Below are positions 48,081-57,184 of a DNA stretch of 64,000 bases, in pieces. Every line of letters starts with the position of its first letter. Position 1 is the stretch's first letter. Position numbers and translations under genes: made by a program. Below the pieces are notes generated by a model. It had not been told where the DNA came from, made no database searches, and saw only the letters and a list, made by a program, of their open reading frames with translations. The DNA comes from Geodermatophilaceae bacterium URHB0062 (lineage in GTDB: Bacteria; Actinomycetota; Actinomycetes; Mycobacteriales; Geodermatophilaceae): NCBI GenBank assembly GCA_000620185.1, contig KK211087.1:124001-188000 (forward strand). Reading direction: 5' to 3'.

Positions 48081-50930
48081 ATGACACTCCAGGCGGGGCG
48101 CCACGCGCCGGCGGTGACGCCTGGGCGCTGGTACGCGATGTCGGCCGAAGGCGTTGCTGCCGCGCTGCACGTCGATCCCGCGGCCGGGCTCGGCGCAGCG
48201 ACGGCCGCCGAGCGGCTGAGAGACAGCGGACCCAATGCGCTGCCCGAGGAGCAGCAACCGCCGGGCTGGCGCAGGTTCCTCGACGAGTACCGCAGCTACA
48301 TGCAGCTCATCCTCATCGGCGCCGCGATCGTCTCCCTGGCGGTGCAGGAGTGGGGGACGACCGTTCTGCTGCTCGCCCTGACCGTCCTGAACGCCGTCAT
48401 CGGCCTGCGCCAGGAGGGCAAGGCCGAGAGCGCGATGAATGCGCTGAAGTCGATGATGAAGGCGACCGCGCGCGTGCGCCGGGACGGATCCGAGGCCGAG
48501 ATCCCGGCCGAGCAGTTGGTCGTCGGGGATGTGGTGCTGCTCTCCGCCGGGGACCAGGTGCCCGCTGACGGCCGGATCGTCGCCGCCAGCGCGCTGCAGA
48601 TCGACGAGTCCGCACTCACCGGGGAGAGCACGCCGTCGGCCAAGGGCGCCGGCACCCTGCCCGACGTCGAGCTCGGCCCCGGCGACCAGACCGACATGGC
48701 GTTCATGAACACTCCCGTGACCCACGGCAGCGGCGTCGTCGTCATCACGGGCACGGGGGCCGACACGGAGCTCGGCAAGATCTCCGCGATGCTGACCGCC
48801 ACGGCGCGGGAGAAGTCGCCCCTGACCAAGCAGCTGGACACCCTGACCCTGTGGATCGTCGCCGCGGCCGGGCTGACGATGTTCGTGATGTTCGTGATGG
48901 GCCGCAGCCGCGGCGAGGCCTGGGACGTGCTGTTCATCAGCGCGATCGCCCTGGCGATCGCGGCGATCCCGGAGGCGCTGCCCAGCGTGACGCAGATGAT
49001 CCTCTCGCTGGGCAGCGTCCAGCTGGCCCACCGCAACGCCATCGTGAAGGAGCTGCCCTCGGTGGAGACCCTCGGGTTCACCTCGGCGATCAACTCCGAC
49101 AAGACCGGCACGCTGACGATGAACCAGATGACCGCGGTCGAGCTGGTGACCCCGAACAACCGCTACAAGGTGTCCGGCACCGGCTACAGCCTGCAGGGCC
49201 AGGTCCACCACGTCGCCGGCTCCTCCGCCGACGTCGAGGACGCGATCGTGCCCTACGTCCTCGCGAGCGACGCCCGGCTGGTCGACGGTCGGGTCGTCGG
49301 CGATCCGACCGAGGGGGCTCTCCTCGTGCTCGCCCACAAGGTGGGACTGGACATCGAGGCGACGCGGGCGACCATGCCGCGCCTGGCCACCTTGCCGTTC
49401 GACCCCGTCTACAAGCTCATGGCGACCTTCACCACGGCCACCGACCCCGAGGGACGGACCGTCGTCCGGTGCTTCGTCAAGGGCGCGGCTCCTGCCGTGA
49501 TGTCACGCGCGGCCACGGCGCTGGCCGACGGTCGGAGCATTCCGTGGGACGCGCACCTCGACCAGCTCGCCCGTGCCCACATGGAGCGCATGGAGCGCCA
49601 GGGCGAACGGGTGATGGCCGCCGGCCGGCGCGATCTGGACCCGGCCGCCTTCGACCCGGACGGCGACCTCCTGGGATACGTCGTCGACCTCGAGCTGACC
49701 AGCCTGGTCGGGATGGTCGACCCACCTCGGGACGAGTCCCGGGCCGCGGTGGCCGATGCCCAAGCGGCGCACATCCGCGTCCGGATGATCACCGGCGACG
49801 ACGTGATCACCGGTGCGGCGATCGCGGCCCAGCTCGGGATCCCCGGCGAGTCCATGCTCGGCTCCGACTTCGCGGCGCTCTCCGAGGCCCAGCGGCTGGC
49901 GCGCATCGACGACATCGGTGTGGTCGGTCGCGTCGCTCCCGAGCACAAGGTGCTGCTGGTCGAGACCCTGAAGAAGAAGGGCGAGGTCGTGGCGATGACC
50001 GGCGACGGCGTCAACGACGCGCCGGCGATCAAGGCCGCCGACATCGGCATCGCCATGGGCAGCGGCACCGACGTCGCCAAGAACGCGGGTCGCATGATCC
50101 TGTCCGACGACAACTTCGCGACGATCGTGTTCGCCGTCGGCCAGGGGCGCAAGATCTACGACAACCTGACGAAGTACATCCGGTTCGTCCTGATCCTGCT
50201 CGTCGTGTTCGTCCTGACGTTCCTGGGGGCGAGCCTCTTCTACATCGCCGGCGGCGAACCGTTCACCCCGGCACAGGTGCTCTGGATCCACTTCTTCGTC
50301 AACGCCGCGTTCGGCTTCGCCCTGGGGTTCGACGCGGAGAGCCCGGGGCTGATGTCGGTCCGGCCACGGCCTCGCGGCCAGCCGGTGCTGACGCGGAGCA
50401 TGGTCCTCATCGTCGGACCGGTCGGCCTGGTGATCACGGTCGCCCTGCTCGGCCTCATCCAGCTCGGCACCGAGTACTACGGCAGCGTCCATCTCGGGAT
50501 CTCCATGGCCTTCACCGCGTTCGCGCTGTGCCTCATCGTGGCCGCCCTCGAGTGCCGCAGTGAGACCGGCACGGTGTTCACCACGGCCACGTTCGACAGC
50601 AAGGTGATGAACCGGGCGGTGCTCGGGGAGTTCGTGCTCGCCGTGCTGGTCACCCAGATGGACGTCTTCAACAGGTTGCTCGACACCACTCCCATCAGCG
50701 CGGCGCAGTTCGGATGGGCGCTCCTCCCCGCGCTCGCCCTGCTGCTCCTGTGGGAGGCCGGGAAACTGGTCGCCCGCCGGTCGGAGGCGGGCGACCAGGC
50801 GTCGCGGACGCACACCCTCGGGGCGCGCAGCGGCCGGCGGAGCGGATCGACCGCAGCCACACTGGCCCCGCGGCCGCGGGCCAGCGCCGAGCGGCTGCAC
50901 GGGAGTTCGGCAGCGCGTCCGCCCGGCTGA
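48081..50930 (+). CDS. P-type cation-transporting ATPase (P2A, Ca2+-like)
   Basis: A 949-residue P-type ATPase. The N-terminal cation-ATPase domain, actuator motif LTGESTPSAKG, phosphorylation site DKTGTLT with Asp ~340, P-domain TGDGVNDAPAIKAADIGIAM, and helix-4 IPEALPSVTQ are all present. PEALP is the ion-site motif of P2A/P2-type pumps (Ca2+, Mn2+ or Na+); which ion cannot be settled. The C-terminus has six helices and a ~50-residue basic tail. It probably pumps cations out of the cytoplasm. No strong Shine-Dalgarno is seen (GAGGACGGGGCG upstream). Confidence 0.92.
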   Translation: MTLQAGRHAPAVTPGRWYAMSAEGVAAALHVDPAAGLGAATAAERLRDSGPNALPEEQQPPGWRRFLDEYRSYMQLILIGAAIVSLAVQEWGTTVLLLALTVLNAVIGLRQEGKAESAMNALKSMMKATARVRRDGSEAEIPAEQLVVGDVVLLSAGDQVPADGRIVAASALQIDESALTGESTPSAKGAGTLPDVELGPGDQTDMAFMNTPVTHGSGVVVITGTGADTELGKISAMLTATAREKSPLTKQLDTLTLWIVAAAGLTMFVMFVMGRSRGEAWDVLFISAIALAIAAIPEALPSVTQMILSLGSVQLAHRNAIVKELPSVETLGFTSAINSDKTGTLTMNQMTAVELVTPNNRYKVSGTGYSLQGQVHHVAGSSADVEDAIVPYVLASDARLVDGRVVGDPTEGALLVLAHKVGLDIEATRATMPRLATLPFDPVYKLMATFTTATDPEGRTVVRCFVKGAAPAVMSRAATALADGRSIPWDAHLDQLARAHMERMERQGERVMAAGRRDLDPAAFDPDGDLLGYVVDLELTSLVGMVDPPRDESRAAVADAQAAHIRVRMITGDDVITGAAIAAQLGIPGESMLGSDFAALSEAQRLARIDDIGVVGRVAPEHKVLLVETLKKKGEVVAMTGDGVNDAPAIKAADIGIAMGSGTDVAKNAGRMILSDDNFATIVFAVGQGRKIYDNLTKYIRFVLILLVVFVLTFLGASLFYIAGGEPFTPAQVLWIHFFVNAAFGFALGFDAESPGLMSVRPRPRGQPVLTRSMVLIVGPVGLVITVALLGLIQLGTEYYGSVHLGISMAFTAFALCLIVAALECRSETGTVFTTATFDSKVMNRAVLGEFVLAVLVTQMDVFNRLLDTTPISAAQFGWALLPALALLLLWEAGKLVARRSEAGDQASRTHTLGARSGRRSGSTAATLAPRPRASAERLHGSSAARPPG

Positions 50931-51000
50931 TCCGCGACGACCGGCACGAGGGCCGGCACACGGGTCCGGCCACCCCCGGAACCTGCCCCGGCGGTCGGCC

Positions 51001-51036
51001 GGCCCAGCGGGATCAGCCGGCCCAGCGGGATCAGCC
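51001..51036. repeat. Two perfect 18-bp tandem copies
   Basis: GGCCCAGCGGGATCAGCC occurs twice (51001-51018, 51019-51036), overlapping the last codons of the minus-strand MFS gene. Confidence 0.85.
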
Positions 51037-52632
51037 GAGCGCGGCACCCTCGATCGAGCCGGACGGCGTGGGGTCGGGCAGCCGGGCCATGCGGAACGAG
51101 TTGGCCAGTCCGGCGAGCCCCACCAGGACCGGGATCACCAGGGCGATCTGCAGCGCCAGGGGCCGGGTCTCGGTGTTGATCCGGATGATCTCGTCCTGGA
51201 CCGGTTCCGGTTGGCCGGACAGGAGTTCCTCGAGCCCAGTGTTGGTCATCAGCTGCGCGTCCTCGTCCAGCACGCCGGCCACCTGCTGCTGCTCGGCTGG
51301 GGAGAGGACGGTGCTGTCGTCGGCAGCCCGGGTGAAGGACGTGGCCAGCGCGGCCAGCATGATGGCGCCGGCGAACGCGAGCCCGAAGGACAGCCCGAAC
51401 GAGCCCGCCGCCGAGTTCACCCCGGCGGCTTCGCTGACCCGCTCGTCCGAGATCGGGCTCAGCGTGTAGCCGTTCAGTTGCGAGACCAGCAGCCCGAGCC
51501 CCGAGCCCGCGATCAGCAGAGGCACCAGCAGCCACCAGCCGGAGTCCGCCCGCGGCACGAGCGGCAGCAGCAGGAGCAGCCCTCCGGTGAGGAGCGCGAA
51601 CCCCCAGCGGACGAAGGTGGACGGGCGGCGTCGGCCCGCCCGCCGCCCGGCGAGCAGGGCGACCCCGAACATGCTCAACGACAGCGGCGCGATGGACAGG
51701 CCGGCCTGCAGCGCGTTGTACTCCAGGACCATCTGCAGGTAGATCGGCAGCACGATCATCGTGCTACCGAGCGCGATCTGCTGGAGCAGCTGCTGCGAGA
51801 CGCCGAGCCGGAAGTACGGGGACGCGAAGAGGCCCGGGTCGAGCAGCGTCGGCTGCCCGCTGCGGGCCCTGCGGCGCAGCCACCAGACCAGCGCGCCCAT
51901 CGCGGCCAGGCCGATCAGCAGGAGCGCTCCGACCGACTCCCCGCCCTCCTGCCAGACCAGGATGCTCAGCACGGTGCCGCCCATGGCCAGCACGGACAGA
52001 AGCGATCCCACAACGTCGACGTGCCGCTCACCGGTGTACGGCACGTCGCGCACCCGTCCGATGCCCGACAGCACCACAGCGATGATCAGCGCCTCGAGCA
52101 GGAAACCGACCCGCCACGACAGGAAGGTGGTGATCACGCCGCCCAGCAGGGGCCCGACGGCGGCGGCGATCGCCGCGGCGGCCCCGACGAGGGCGTAGAC
52201 CTTCGTCCGGGTCGTGCCGTCGAAGTTGCCGTGGATCAGTGACTGCATGGCGGGGAGCAGCAGGGACGCGCCGATCCCGCCGATGAGCGCCCAGAACACG
52301 ATGATCGCGGTCAGGCTCTGGGCCAGGGTCATGGCCACCGCGCCGACGGCGTAGCCGAGCAGCCCGAGCACGTACGCCCGCTTGCGGCCGAAGAGGTCGC
52401 CGACCTTTCCGCCGATGAGGATGAACGCCGCGGACACCAGCGCCTCCAGCGCGATGGCGGACTGCACACCGGAGACCGTCGTGTCGAGGTCACGGACGAC
52501 CGCCGAGATGGAGACGTTCATCAGTGACGTGTCGACGACCAGCACGAACATGGCCATCGCCAGCAGGATGGCGAGCGCACCGCTGCTCGTCGCCGCCGGA
52601 GGAGTGGGCGTCTCGGGGGTCTGCCTCGCCAT
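51031..52632 (-). CDS. DHA2-family MFS transporter (EmrB/QacA type)
   Basis: A 533-residue, 14-helix permease. DTSLMNVSISAVVRDLDTTV in TM1 and GGKVGDLFGRKRAYVLGL in loop 2-3 mark the DHA2 family. A periplasmic-type insert of ~80 residues (with LSPAEQQQVAGVLDED) lies between the last two helices. It probably exports drugs or lipophilic compounds. ATG 52632 is chosen as in the family; the upstream GTG (52692) would add a hydrophilic stretch. Two regulatory-looking elements lie in the 134-base divergent region shared with the alpha/beta-hydrolase. Confidence 0.88.
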   Translation of the reverse strand: MARQTPETPTPPAATSSGALAILLAMAMFVLVVDTSLMNVSISAVVRDLDTTVSGVQSAIALEALVSAAFILIGGKVGDLFGRKRAYVLGLLGYAVGAVAMTLAQSLTAIIVFWALIGGIGASLLLPAMQSLIHGNFDGTTRTKVYALVGAAAAIAAAVGPLLGGVITTFLSWRVGFLLEALIIAVVLSGIGRVRDVPYTGERHVDVVGSLLSVLAMGGTVLSILVWQEGGESVGALLLIGLAAMGALVWWLRRRARSGQPTLLDPGLFASPYFRLGVSQQLLQQIALGSTMIVLPIYLQMVLEYNALQAGLSIAPLSLSMFGVALLAGRRAGRRRPSTFVRWGFALLTGGLLLLLPLVPRADSGWWLLVPLLIAGSGLGLLVSQLNGYTLSPISDERVSEAAGVNSAAGSFGLSFGLAFAGAIMLAALATSFTRAADDSTVLSPAEQQQVAGVLDEDAQLMTNTGLEELLSGQPEPVQDEIIRINTETRPLALQIALVIPVLVGLAGLANSFRMARLPDPTPSGSIEGAALG

Positions 52633-52666
52633 GCGCACATCGTGGGCGGATCGCCGCCCGCCATCC

Positions 52667-52683
52667 TCATCCGTGCGGGATGG
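52667..52683. promoter_or_regulatory. Palindromic site TCATCC-N5-GGATGG
   Basis: One mismatch from consensus, between the divergent DHA2 transporter and alpha/beta-hydrolase genes. Confidence 0.55.
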
Positions 52684-52692
52684 AGGAGCCAC

Positions 52693-52716
52693 GGTTCATC
52701 CCGCCGGTAGGAGTCC
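52693..52716. promoter_or_regulatory. 24-bp element shared with 22169-22192
   Basis: GGTTCATCC, CGC, CGGTAGGAGTCC. It is 50 bases upstream of the alpha/beta-hydrolase and almost identical to the element near its paralogue. Confidence 0.5.
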
Positions 52717-52766
52717 GCTCGTCCCGGTGCCGCTTAGCGTCGGACGTCCGACGAGCGGAGACCGGC

Positions 52767-54500
52767 ATGACAGCGGAACCGACGACGAAGCCGCCCCGAC
52801 CTGCCGCGGGCGTCGCCTCGGCACCGCCGCCCGAGCTCCCGGCGACCCGGGAGGGCGGTGCCCGCCGTCGCCGGAGGCGCTGGCTGCCGCGCTACACCTG
52901 GAGCGGCACGCTGGGCGCCGTGCTCTTCGGGTGCAGCGCCCTGACCCCCTCGCTGCTGCCTCGGGGGTGGGTGCTGCAAGGCCTCATCACGGGGGTCACC
53001 GCCGCGATCGGCTACGGGGTGGGCGTCACCGTCGCGTGGTTCGTCGCGGAGCTCACCGACAGCCGCATGTCGGCCGGGTTCCGCCGCCGCGCCTGGCAGG
53101 TCCTGGCCGTGGTCGGCACGCTCCTCTGCCTGGTCATGCTGTGGCTCGGCGCGGGATGGCAGGGGCACATCCACGAGCTCATGGGCCAGGACGCGCCCGC
53201 GGGCTACACGTCGCTCGGCATCGTCGTCCTGTCGGTGCTGGTGTTCGCGCTCTTCGTCGGGATCGGGCGCGGCATCCGATGGCTCGGCCGCCGGCTGGTC
53301 CGGCTGTTCGGCCACATCCTGCCCCGTCGCGTCGCGCGGCCGCTCGGGGTCGTCGTGGTCACGGCCCTGGTGATCTTCCTGCTCAACGGGGTGCTCTTCC
53401 AGGGGCTGGTCAACGCGGTGAACTCCGCGTTCAGCGTCAAGGACGACGGCACGGAGGAGGGCGCGGTCGAACCGACGGCCTCCGAGCGGTCGGGCAGCCC
53501 CGCGTCTCTAGTGCCCTGGGACGATCTCGGTCTGCAGGGGCGCAACTTCGTCGGGAAGGGGCCGACGCCCGCTCAGCTCCAGGCGTTCTCCGGCCGCCCG
53601 GCGCAGGAGCCGGTCCGGGCGTACGTCGGGCTGGCCAGCGCCGAGGACGTCGGCGACCGGGCCGCGCTGGCCGTGCGGGACCTCGAGCGGGCCGGTGGCT
53701 TCGACCGGTCGGTGCTGGTGGTCGTCACGACGACGGGGACCGGCTGGGTGGACCCGGCGGCCAGCGACTCGCTCGAGTACGAGTTCAACGGCGACACCGC
53801 GATGGTGGCGATGCAGTACTCCTACCTGCCCAGCTGGATGTCCTTCCTCGTCGACCAGGTCAAGGCGCGCGACGCCGGCCGCGCCCTGTTCGACGCGGTC
53901 TACGGCGCGTGGGCGCAGCTGCCGCCGGACGCGCGCCCGGAGCTCTACGTGTTCGGGGAGAGCCTCGGCACCTTCGGTGGGGAGGCCGCCTTCAGCGGCC
54001 TCGCCGACATCCAGAACCGCACGGACGGCGTGCTGTGGGCCGGGCCGCCCAACTTCAACGAGCTCACGCGCGAGATCGTGGACGGCCGGGACGCCGGGTC
54101 GCCGGAGTGGCTTCCCGTCGTCGACGGCGGCCGGACCGTGCGCTTCGCCGATGAGGCTCCGGACCTGGCCAAGCCGCCGGCCCCCTGGGGTCAGCCCCGC
54201 CTCGTCTACCTGCAGAACGCGTCGGACCCCATCGTGTGGTGGTCGCCGCGGCTGATCTTCGGTCACCCCGACTGGCTGCGCGGGGAACGCGGGCCCGACG
54301 TCTCCCAGGGCATGGTGTGGCTGCCGTTCGTCACGTTCTGGCAGGTGACCGCGGACATGGCGTTCTCGACCGGCGTGCCGGACGGCCACGGGCACTCGTA
54401 CCGGGCCGACTACGTCAACGGATGGGCGGACGTCGCACAGCCTTCGCACTGGACCGACGCCGACACCGCCCGCCTGCGGCCCGTCATCGGCGGCCAGTAG
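52767..54500 (+). CDS. Membrane-anchored alpha/beta-hydrolase (PF10081/PF15420 type), copy 2
   Basis: A 577-residue paralogue of the 20173 protein. An Arg-rich stretch precedes four or five helices (GTLGAVLFGCSALTPSLLPR is the typical opening). The catalytic domain starts near VRAYVGLASAEDVGDRAALA; the nucleophile is in FGESLGTFGGEAAF (Ser ~399). LVYLQNASDPIVWW and FGHPDWLRGERGPDVS follow. It acts at the membrane, likely on lipid or cell-wall esters. GCGGAGACC precedes the ATG. It is followed after 10 bases by a CPBP protease and the three-helix protein, a probable operon. Confidence 0.87.
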   Translation: MTAEPTTKPPRPAAGVASAPPPELPATREGGARRRRRRWLPRYTWSGTLGAVLFGCSALTPSLLPRGWVLQGLITGVTAAIGYGVGVTVAWFVAELTDSRMSAGFRRRAWQVLAVVGTLLCLVMLWLGAGWQGHIHELMGQDAPAGYTSLGIVVLSVLVFALFVGIGRGIRWLGRRLVRLFGHILPRRVARPLGVVVVTALVIFLLNGVLFQGLVNAVNSAFSVKDDGTEEGAVEPTASERSGSPASLVPWDDLGLQGRNFVGKGPTPAQLQAFSGRPAQEPVRAYVGLASAEDVGDRAALAVRDLERAGGFDRSVLVVVTTTGTGWVDPAASDSLEYEFNGDTAMVAMQYSYLPSWMSFLVDQVKARDAGRALFDAVYGAWAQLPPDARPELYVFGESLGTFGGEAAFSGLADIQNRTDGVLWAGPPNFNELTREIVDGRDAGSPEWLPVVDGGRTVRFADEAPDLAKPPAPWGQPRLVYLQNASDPIVWWSPRLIFGHPDWLRGERGPDVSQGMVWLPFVTFWQVTADMAFSTGVPDGHGHSYRADYVNGWADVAQPSHWTDADTARLRPVIGGQ

Positions 54501-54510
54501 CGGTGGCCGC

Positions 54511-55224
54511 ATGACCCGGGCCGCTGCCCGGCGGACACGTGACCGCGTCATGTCCGGCGCCGTCGTCCTGACGCTCGCCGCGATCAACCTCACCGACCAC
54601 CTGCTGCACCCGCCCTGGTGGGTCCGCACCCTCGAGGGCGCCGGCCTGCTTGCCTGGGCCCGCCTCGACGGACTCACCTGGTCGCAGCTCGGCCTGGGCC
54701 GCGACCGGCTGGGATCCGGATGCCGGTGGGCGGGGGGCGCGATCGCCGTCGTCGCAGGCGTCTACGTCGTCGGCGTGCTGCTGCCGCTGACCCGACCGGC
54801 GTTCCAGGACGTCCGCTACGACCTGCCGATCGGCGCAGCGCTGCACACGGTGTTCGTCGTCATCCCGTTCGGGACCGTGGCGCTCGAGGAGCTGGCCTTC
54901 CGTTCGGTCCTGTGGGGGATGCTGTCGCGCCACCTGCAGGCCTGGCAGGTGCTGGCCGCGACGTCGACACTGTTCGGGTTCTGGCACGTCTTCCCGGCAC
55001 TGAGTGCCGGGAAGACGAACCTCGGGGTGTCCGACGCGGTCGGTGGTTCCGGGTTCGTCGCCGTCGTCGGCACCGTCCTGCTGACCACGATCGGCGGATT
55101 CGTGTTCGGCGAGCTGCGCCGCCGCAGCGGCAGCGTGCTGGCGAGCACCGGCGCGCACTGGGCGACCAACGCCCTCGGCGTGCTGTTCGGCCTCGTCGCA
55201 TGGCGTCTGGATCCGCAACGATGA
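54511..55224 (+). CDS. CPBP-family intramembrane metalloprotease (CAAX/Abi type)
   Basis: A 237-residue polytopic protein. The catalytic motifs are EELAFR (Glu126-Glu127, Arg131), FGFWH (His159) and a C-terminal GAHWATN, all in membrane helices. These match the CPBP glutamic/metal-type proteases related to CAAX prenyl protease 2 and bacteriocin-immunity proteins. It probably cleaves a membrane substrate, but which one is unknown. It starts 10 bases after the hydrolase stop, and its TGA overlaps the next ATG as ATGA. Confidence 0.88.
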   Translation: MTRAAARRTRDRVMSGAVVLTLAAINLTDHLLHPPWWVRTLEGAGLLAWARLDGLTWSQLGLGRDRLGSGCRWAGGAIAVVAGVYVVGVLLPLTRPAFQDVRYDLPIGAALHTVFVVIPFGTVALEELAFRSVLWGMLSRHLQAWQVLAATSTLFGFWHVFPALSAGKTNLGVSDAVGGSGFVAVVGTVLLTTIGGFVFGELRRRSGSVLASTGAHWATNALGVLFGLVAWRLDPQR

Positions 55225-55583
55225 GCGTCCATCCGTCGCGCGGAGTCCCTGCATCTGCGAGGCGCGACGACAGGCCCGTTCCGCTCGAGGCGGAGCGCAT
55301 GAGGAAGGACGAGGTGGCCGTGACCATCACCGCCCAGGACGACGGCATGCTGCACCGGACCGGTCGCCGAGCAGCCGTGCCCCGGAACGCCGCCTTCGTC
55401 GAGTCCCTGGTCGAACGACTCCACATCGAGTTCGGGGTCGATCGGGACCAGGTGCGTGCCCTGGCGACCGAGGTGGTCGCCGGGTTCGCCGGCGCCCGCG
55501 TGCAGAACTTCGTCCCGATCCTCGTCGAGAAGGCGCTGCGGCAGACATATCGCGCGCACTCGTCAGCCGTCGCGCTCCCGTGA
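55221..55583 (+). CDS. Three-helix-bundle dimerisation-domain protein
   Basis: A 120-residue protein. A hydrophilic N-terminal half is followed by ~60 residues matching the actinobacterial three-helix bundle dimerisation domain (VESLVERLHIEFGV, DQVRALATEVVAGFAGARV, FVPILVEKALRQTY). Role unknown; possibly an oligomerising or regulatory partner. The start overlaps the protease stop. A terminator hairpin follows at 55588-55605. Confidence 0.75.
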   Translation: MSVHPSRGVPASARRDDRPVPLEAERMRKDEVAVTITAQDDGMLHRTGRRAAVPRNAAFVESLVERLHIEFGVDRDQVRALATEVVAGFAGARVQNFVPILVEKALRQTYRAHSSAVALP

Positions 55584-55587
55584 CCCA

Positions 55588-55605
55588 GGCGGGGGCCCTC
55601 CCGCC
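55588..55605. terminator. Short bidirectional hairpin
   Basis: GGCGGG-GGCCCT-CCCGCC in the 36-base gap between convergent genes. Confidence 0.5.
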
Positions 55606-55619
55606 GCTCCGGGCCGGGG

Positions 55620-56648
55620 TCAGGCTCCTTCGTGACTGGCATCAGCGCCGGTGCGCGTCGTCCTGCGCCATTGGGCGGGGCTCATGCCGAAGTGCTGACG
55701 GAACCATCGCGAGAGGGCGCTGGGGGCGTCGAACCCCAGCAGCTGGGACACCTCGGTCAGCGAGTAACCGTCGTAGGAGAGGTAGCGCTCCGCCTGGCGT
55801 GCCCGGATCGCGTGCACCACGGACGAGAAACTCTCCCCTTCGGTGGCGAGGGCGCGCTGGAGTGCCCGGGGGCGGAGTCCCAGGTACCGGCTGACCTCGG
55901 TCAACGAGCAGCGCCCCAGCGGCAGGAGCAGTTCCACGACGTCGGCGACCTGGACGGTCGCCGACGACACCTGGGGAGGCCCGACGGCGCGGAGCAGCGC
56001 CTGGGTATAGGGACGGAGGGACGCGTCGGCGATGACGACCGGGGCGTCCAGATCGCGGGCAGGGAACAGCAGGCCGGTGAACGTCCCGTCGAATCGGATG
56101 CCGGGGCCGAACAAGCGCCGGTACGGCTCAAGGTCCGGCGGCGCGGGACGGGAGAAGCTCGGGGTCAGCGGCGCCCAGTCGCTGCCCAGCAGCGTCCGGA
56201 CGACGTCCACCAGCGCGCCCATGACGAGGTCGATGGACTGAGTGCTCGCGACCGGTTCCCCGAACTCCAGCCACACCTCGATCGCTGCCAGGCTCTCGGT
56301 CTCATTCAGCCGCAGGTGGAGGGCCTCGTTGTAGGCACGCTCGTAGCGGACCAGGAGCTTCACCGCGGAGCGCAGATCCGGCTCGTCGCGGAGGACGACG
56401 CTGAGCGGACCGAGGGTTCCGAGCCGGCGGAACGCCACCATGCGAAGCGCGAAGTCGGAGTGGCCGGACTCCTCGGCCGACAGTTCAAGGAGGCGCGCCA
56501 CCCGGGCAGCGAGGACCCACCGGTCCGGGACGTCGAGGTCGGCGAGGTCGAGCCCCACGGAGTCCAGCAGCCTGGCGGGATCGAGCCCGAACGAACGCGC
56601 GAGACCGGAGTAGCCGGTCAACGCAGCGGTTCGGACGCGAGGTCGCAC
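55620..56648 (-). CDS. AraC-family regulator (OruR-like), third copy
   Basis: A 342-residue paralogue of the 11991 and 27123 regulators (TLGPLSVVLRDEPDLRSAV, LTEVSQLLGFDAPSALSRWF). The GTG start at 56648 follows GAGGGGG at proper spacing. It is divergent from the small LuxR gene. A motif CGGATCGGTAAAG at 56691-56703 weakly resembles the tail of the AraC sites A and B, but without the TGTCCGAA partner. No catabolic gene adjoins it, so its target is unclear. Confidence 0.87.
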   Translation of the reverse strand: MRPRVRTAALTGYSGLARSFGLDPARLLDSVGLDLADLDVPDRWVLAARVARLLELSAEESGHSDFALRMVAFRRLGTLGPLSVVLRDEPDLRSAVKLLVRYERAYNEALHLRLNETESLAAIEVWLEFGEPVASTQSIDLVMGALVDVVRTLLGSDWAPLTPSFSRPAPPDLEPYRRLFGPGIRFDGTFTGLLFPARDLDAPVVIADASLRPYTQALLRAVGPPQVSSATVQVADVVELLLPLGRCSLTEVSRYLGLRPRALQRALATEGESFSSVVHAIRARQAERYLSYDGYSLTEVSQLLGFDAPSALSRWFRQHFGMSPAQWRRTTRTGADASHEGA

Positions 56649-56806
56649 TCAGCCCCCTCGGGACGTGCGCCAAAAGGTACGTGTGGGGGTCGGATCGGTA
56701 AAGCGCCTTGACGCCCCCCTTCCTAAGCTGTCAGTCGAGCCGGACGGGGCGCCAGCAAGGGCGCGGACAGGCGACGGACGTCGCGCAGCACAGACGAGGG
56801 ATGCCC

Positions 56807-57184
56807 ATGTGCGCTCAGGAGTTCGTCCAGCTCTGCGGTCCACCGCTGTCCCTCGGACTGCCTCTCTCGTCTGCTCGAGGCGGGAGCCGGTCCCCGGGCG
56901 GGTCCAGTCCGATCCCTGCGCCCCGGCCATCCCTCGAGGAGGGGGCGGGCGCGCGCGTCCTCGACCAGGCCGCATTTCGTGCCGGCCGGATCTCGGGCCT
57001 CACCAGCCGTGACCTCGAACTCCTCCGGCACCTCGCCGACGGCAGGTCCACCGGACAGATCTCGGCCGCGATGTCGGTCACCGGCAACACCACCCGGACC
57101 CGCATCCGCCGTGTCCAGCGCAAGCTCGTCGTCGCTCGCCGGGAGCACGTCGTGGCGGCGGCCCGGCAGCTCGGGGTCGTCTGA
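56807..57184 (+). CDS. Small LuxR-type HTH protein without receiver domain
   Basis: A 125-residue protein. The N-terminal ~60 residues are Ser/Pro/Gly-rich and featureless. The last ~60 are a LuxR HTH (LTSRDLELLRHLADGRSTGQ, SVTGNTTRTRIRRVQRKL). The recognition segment GNTTRTRIRRV deviates from the usual NTVRTHIR. No phosphoacceptor or autoinducer domain is seen, so it may bind DNA constitutively or be controlled through a partner. Of several ATGs, 56807 has GAGGG six bases upstream. Divergent from an AraC gene. Confidence 0.72.
   Translation: MCAQEFVQLCGPPLSLGLPLSSARGGSRSPGGSSPIPAPRPSLEEGAGARVLDQAAFRAGRISGLTSRDLELLRHLADGRSTGQISAAMSVTGNTTRTRIRRVQRKLVVARREHVVAAARQLGVV

Noticed and set aside
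56687-56703. AraC site upstream of the 55620 regulator resembling sites A and B
   Set aside because: Only 11 of 17 positions agree and the TGTCCGAA partner repeat is missing.
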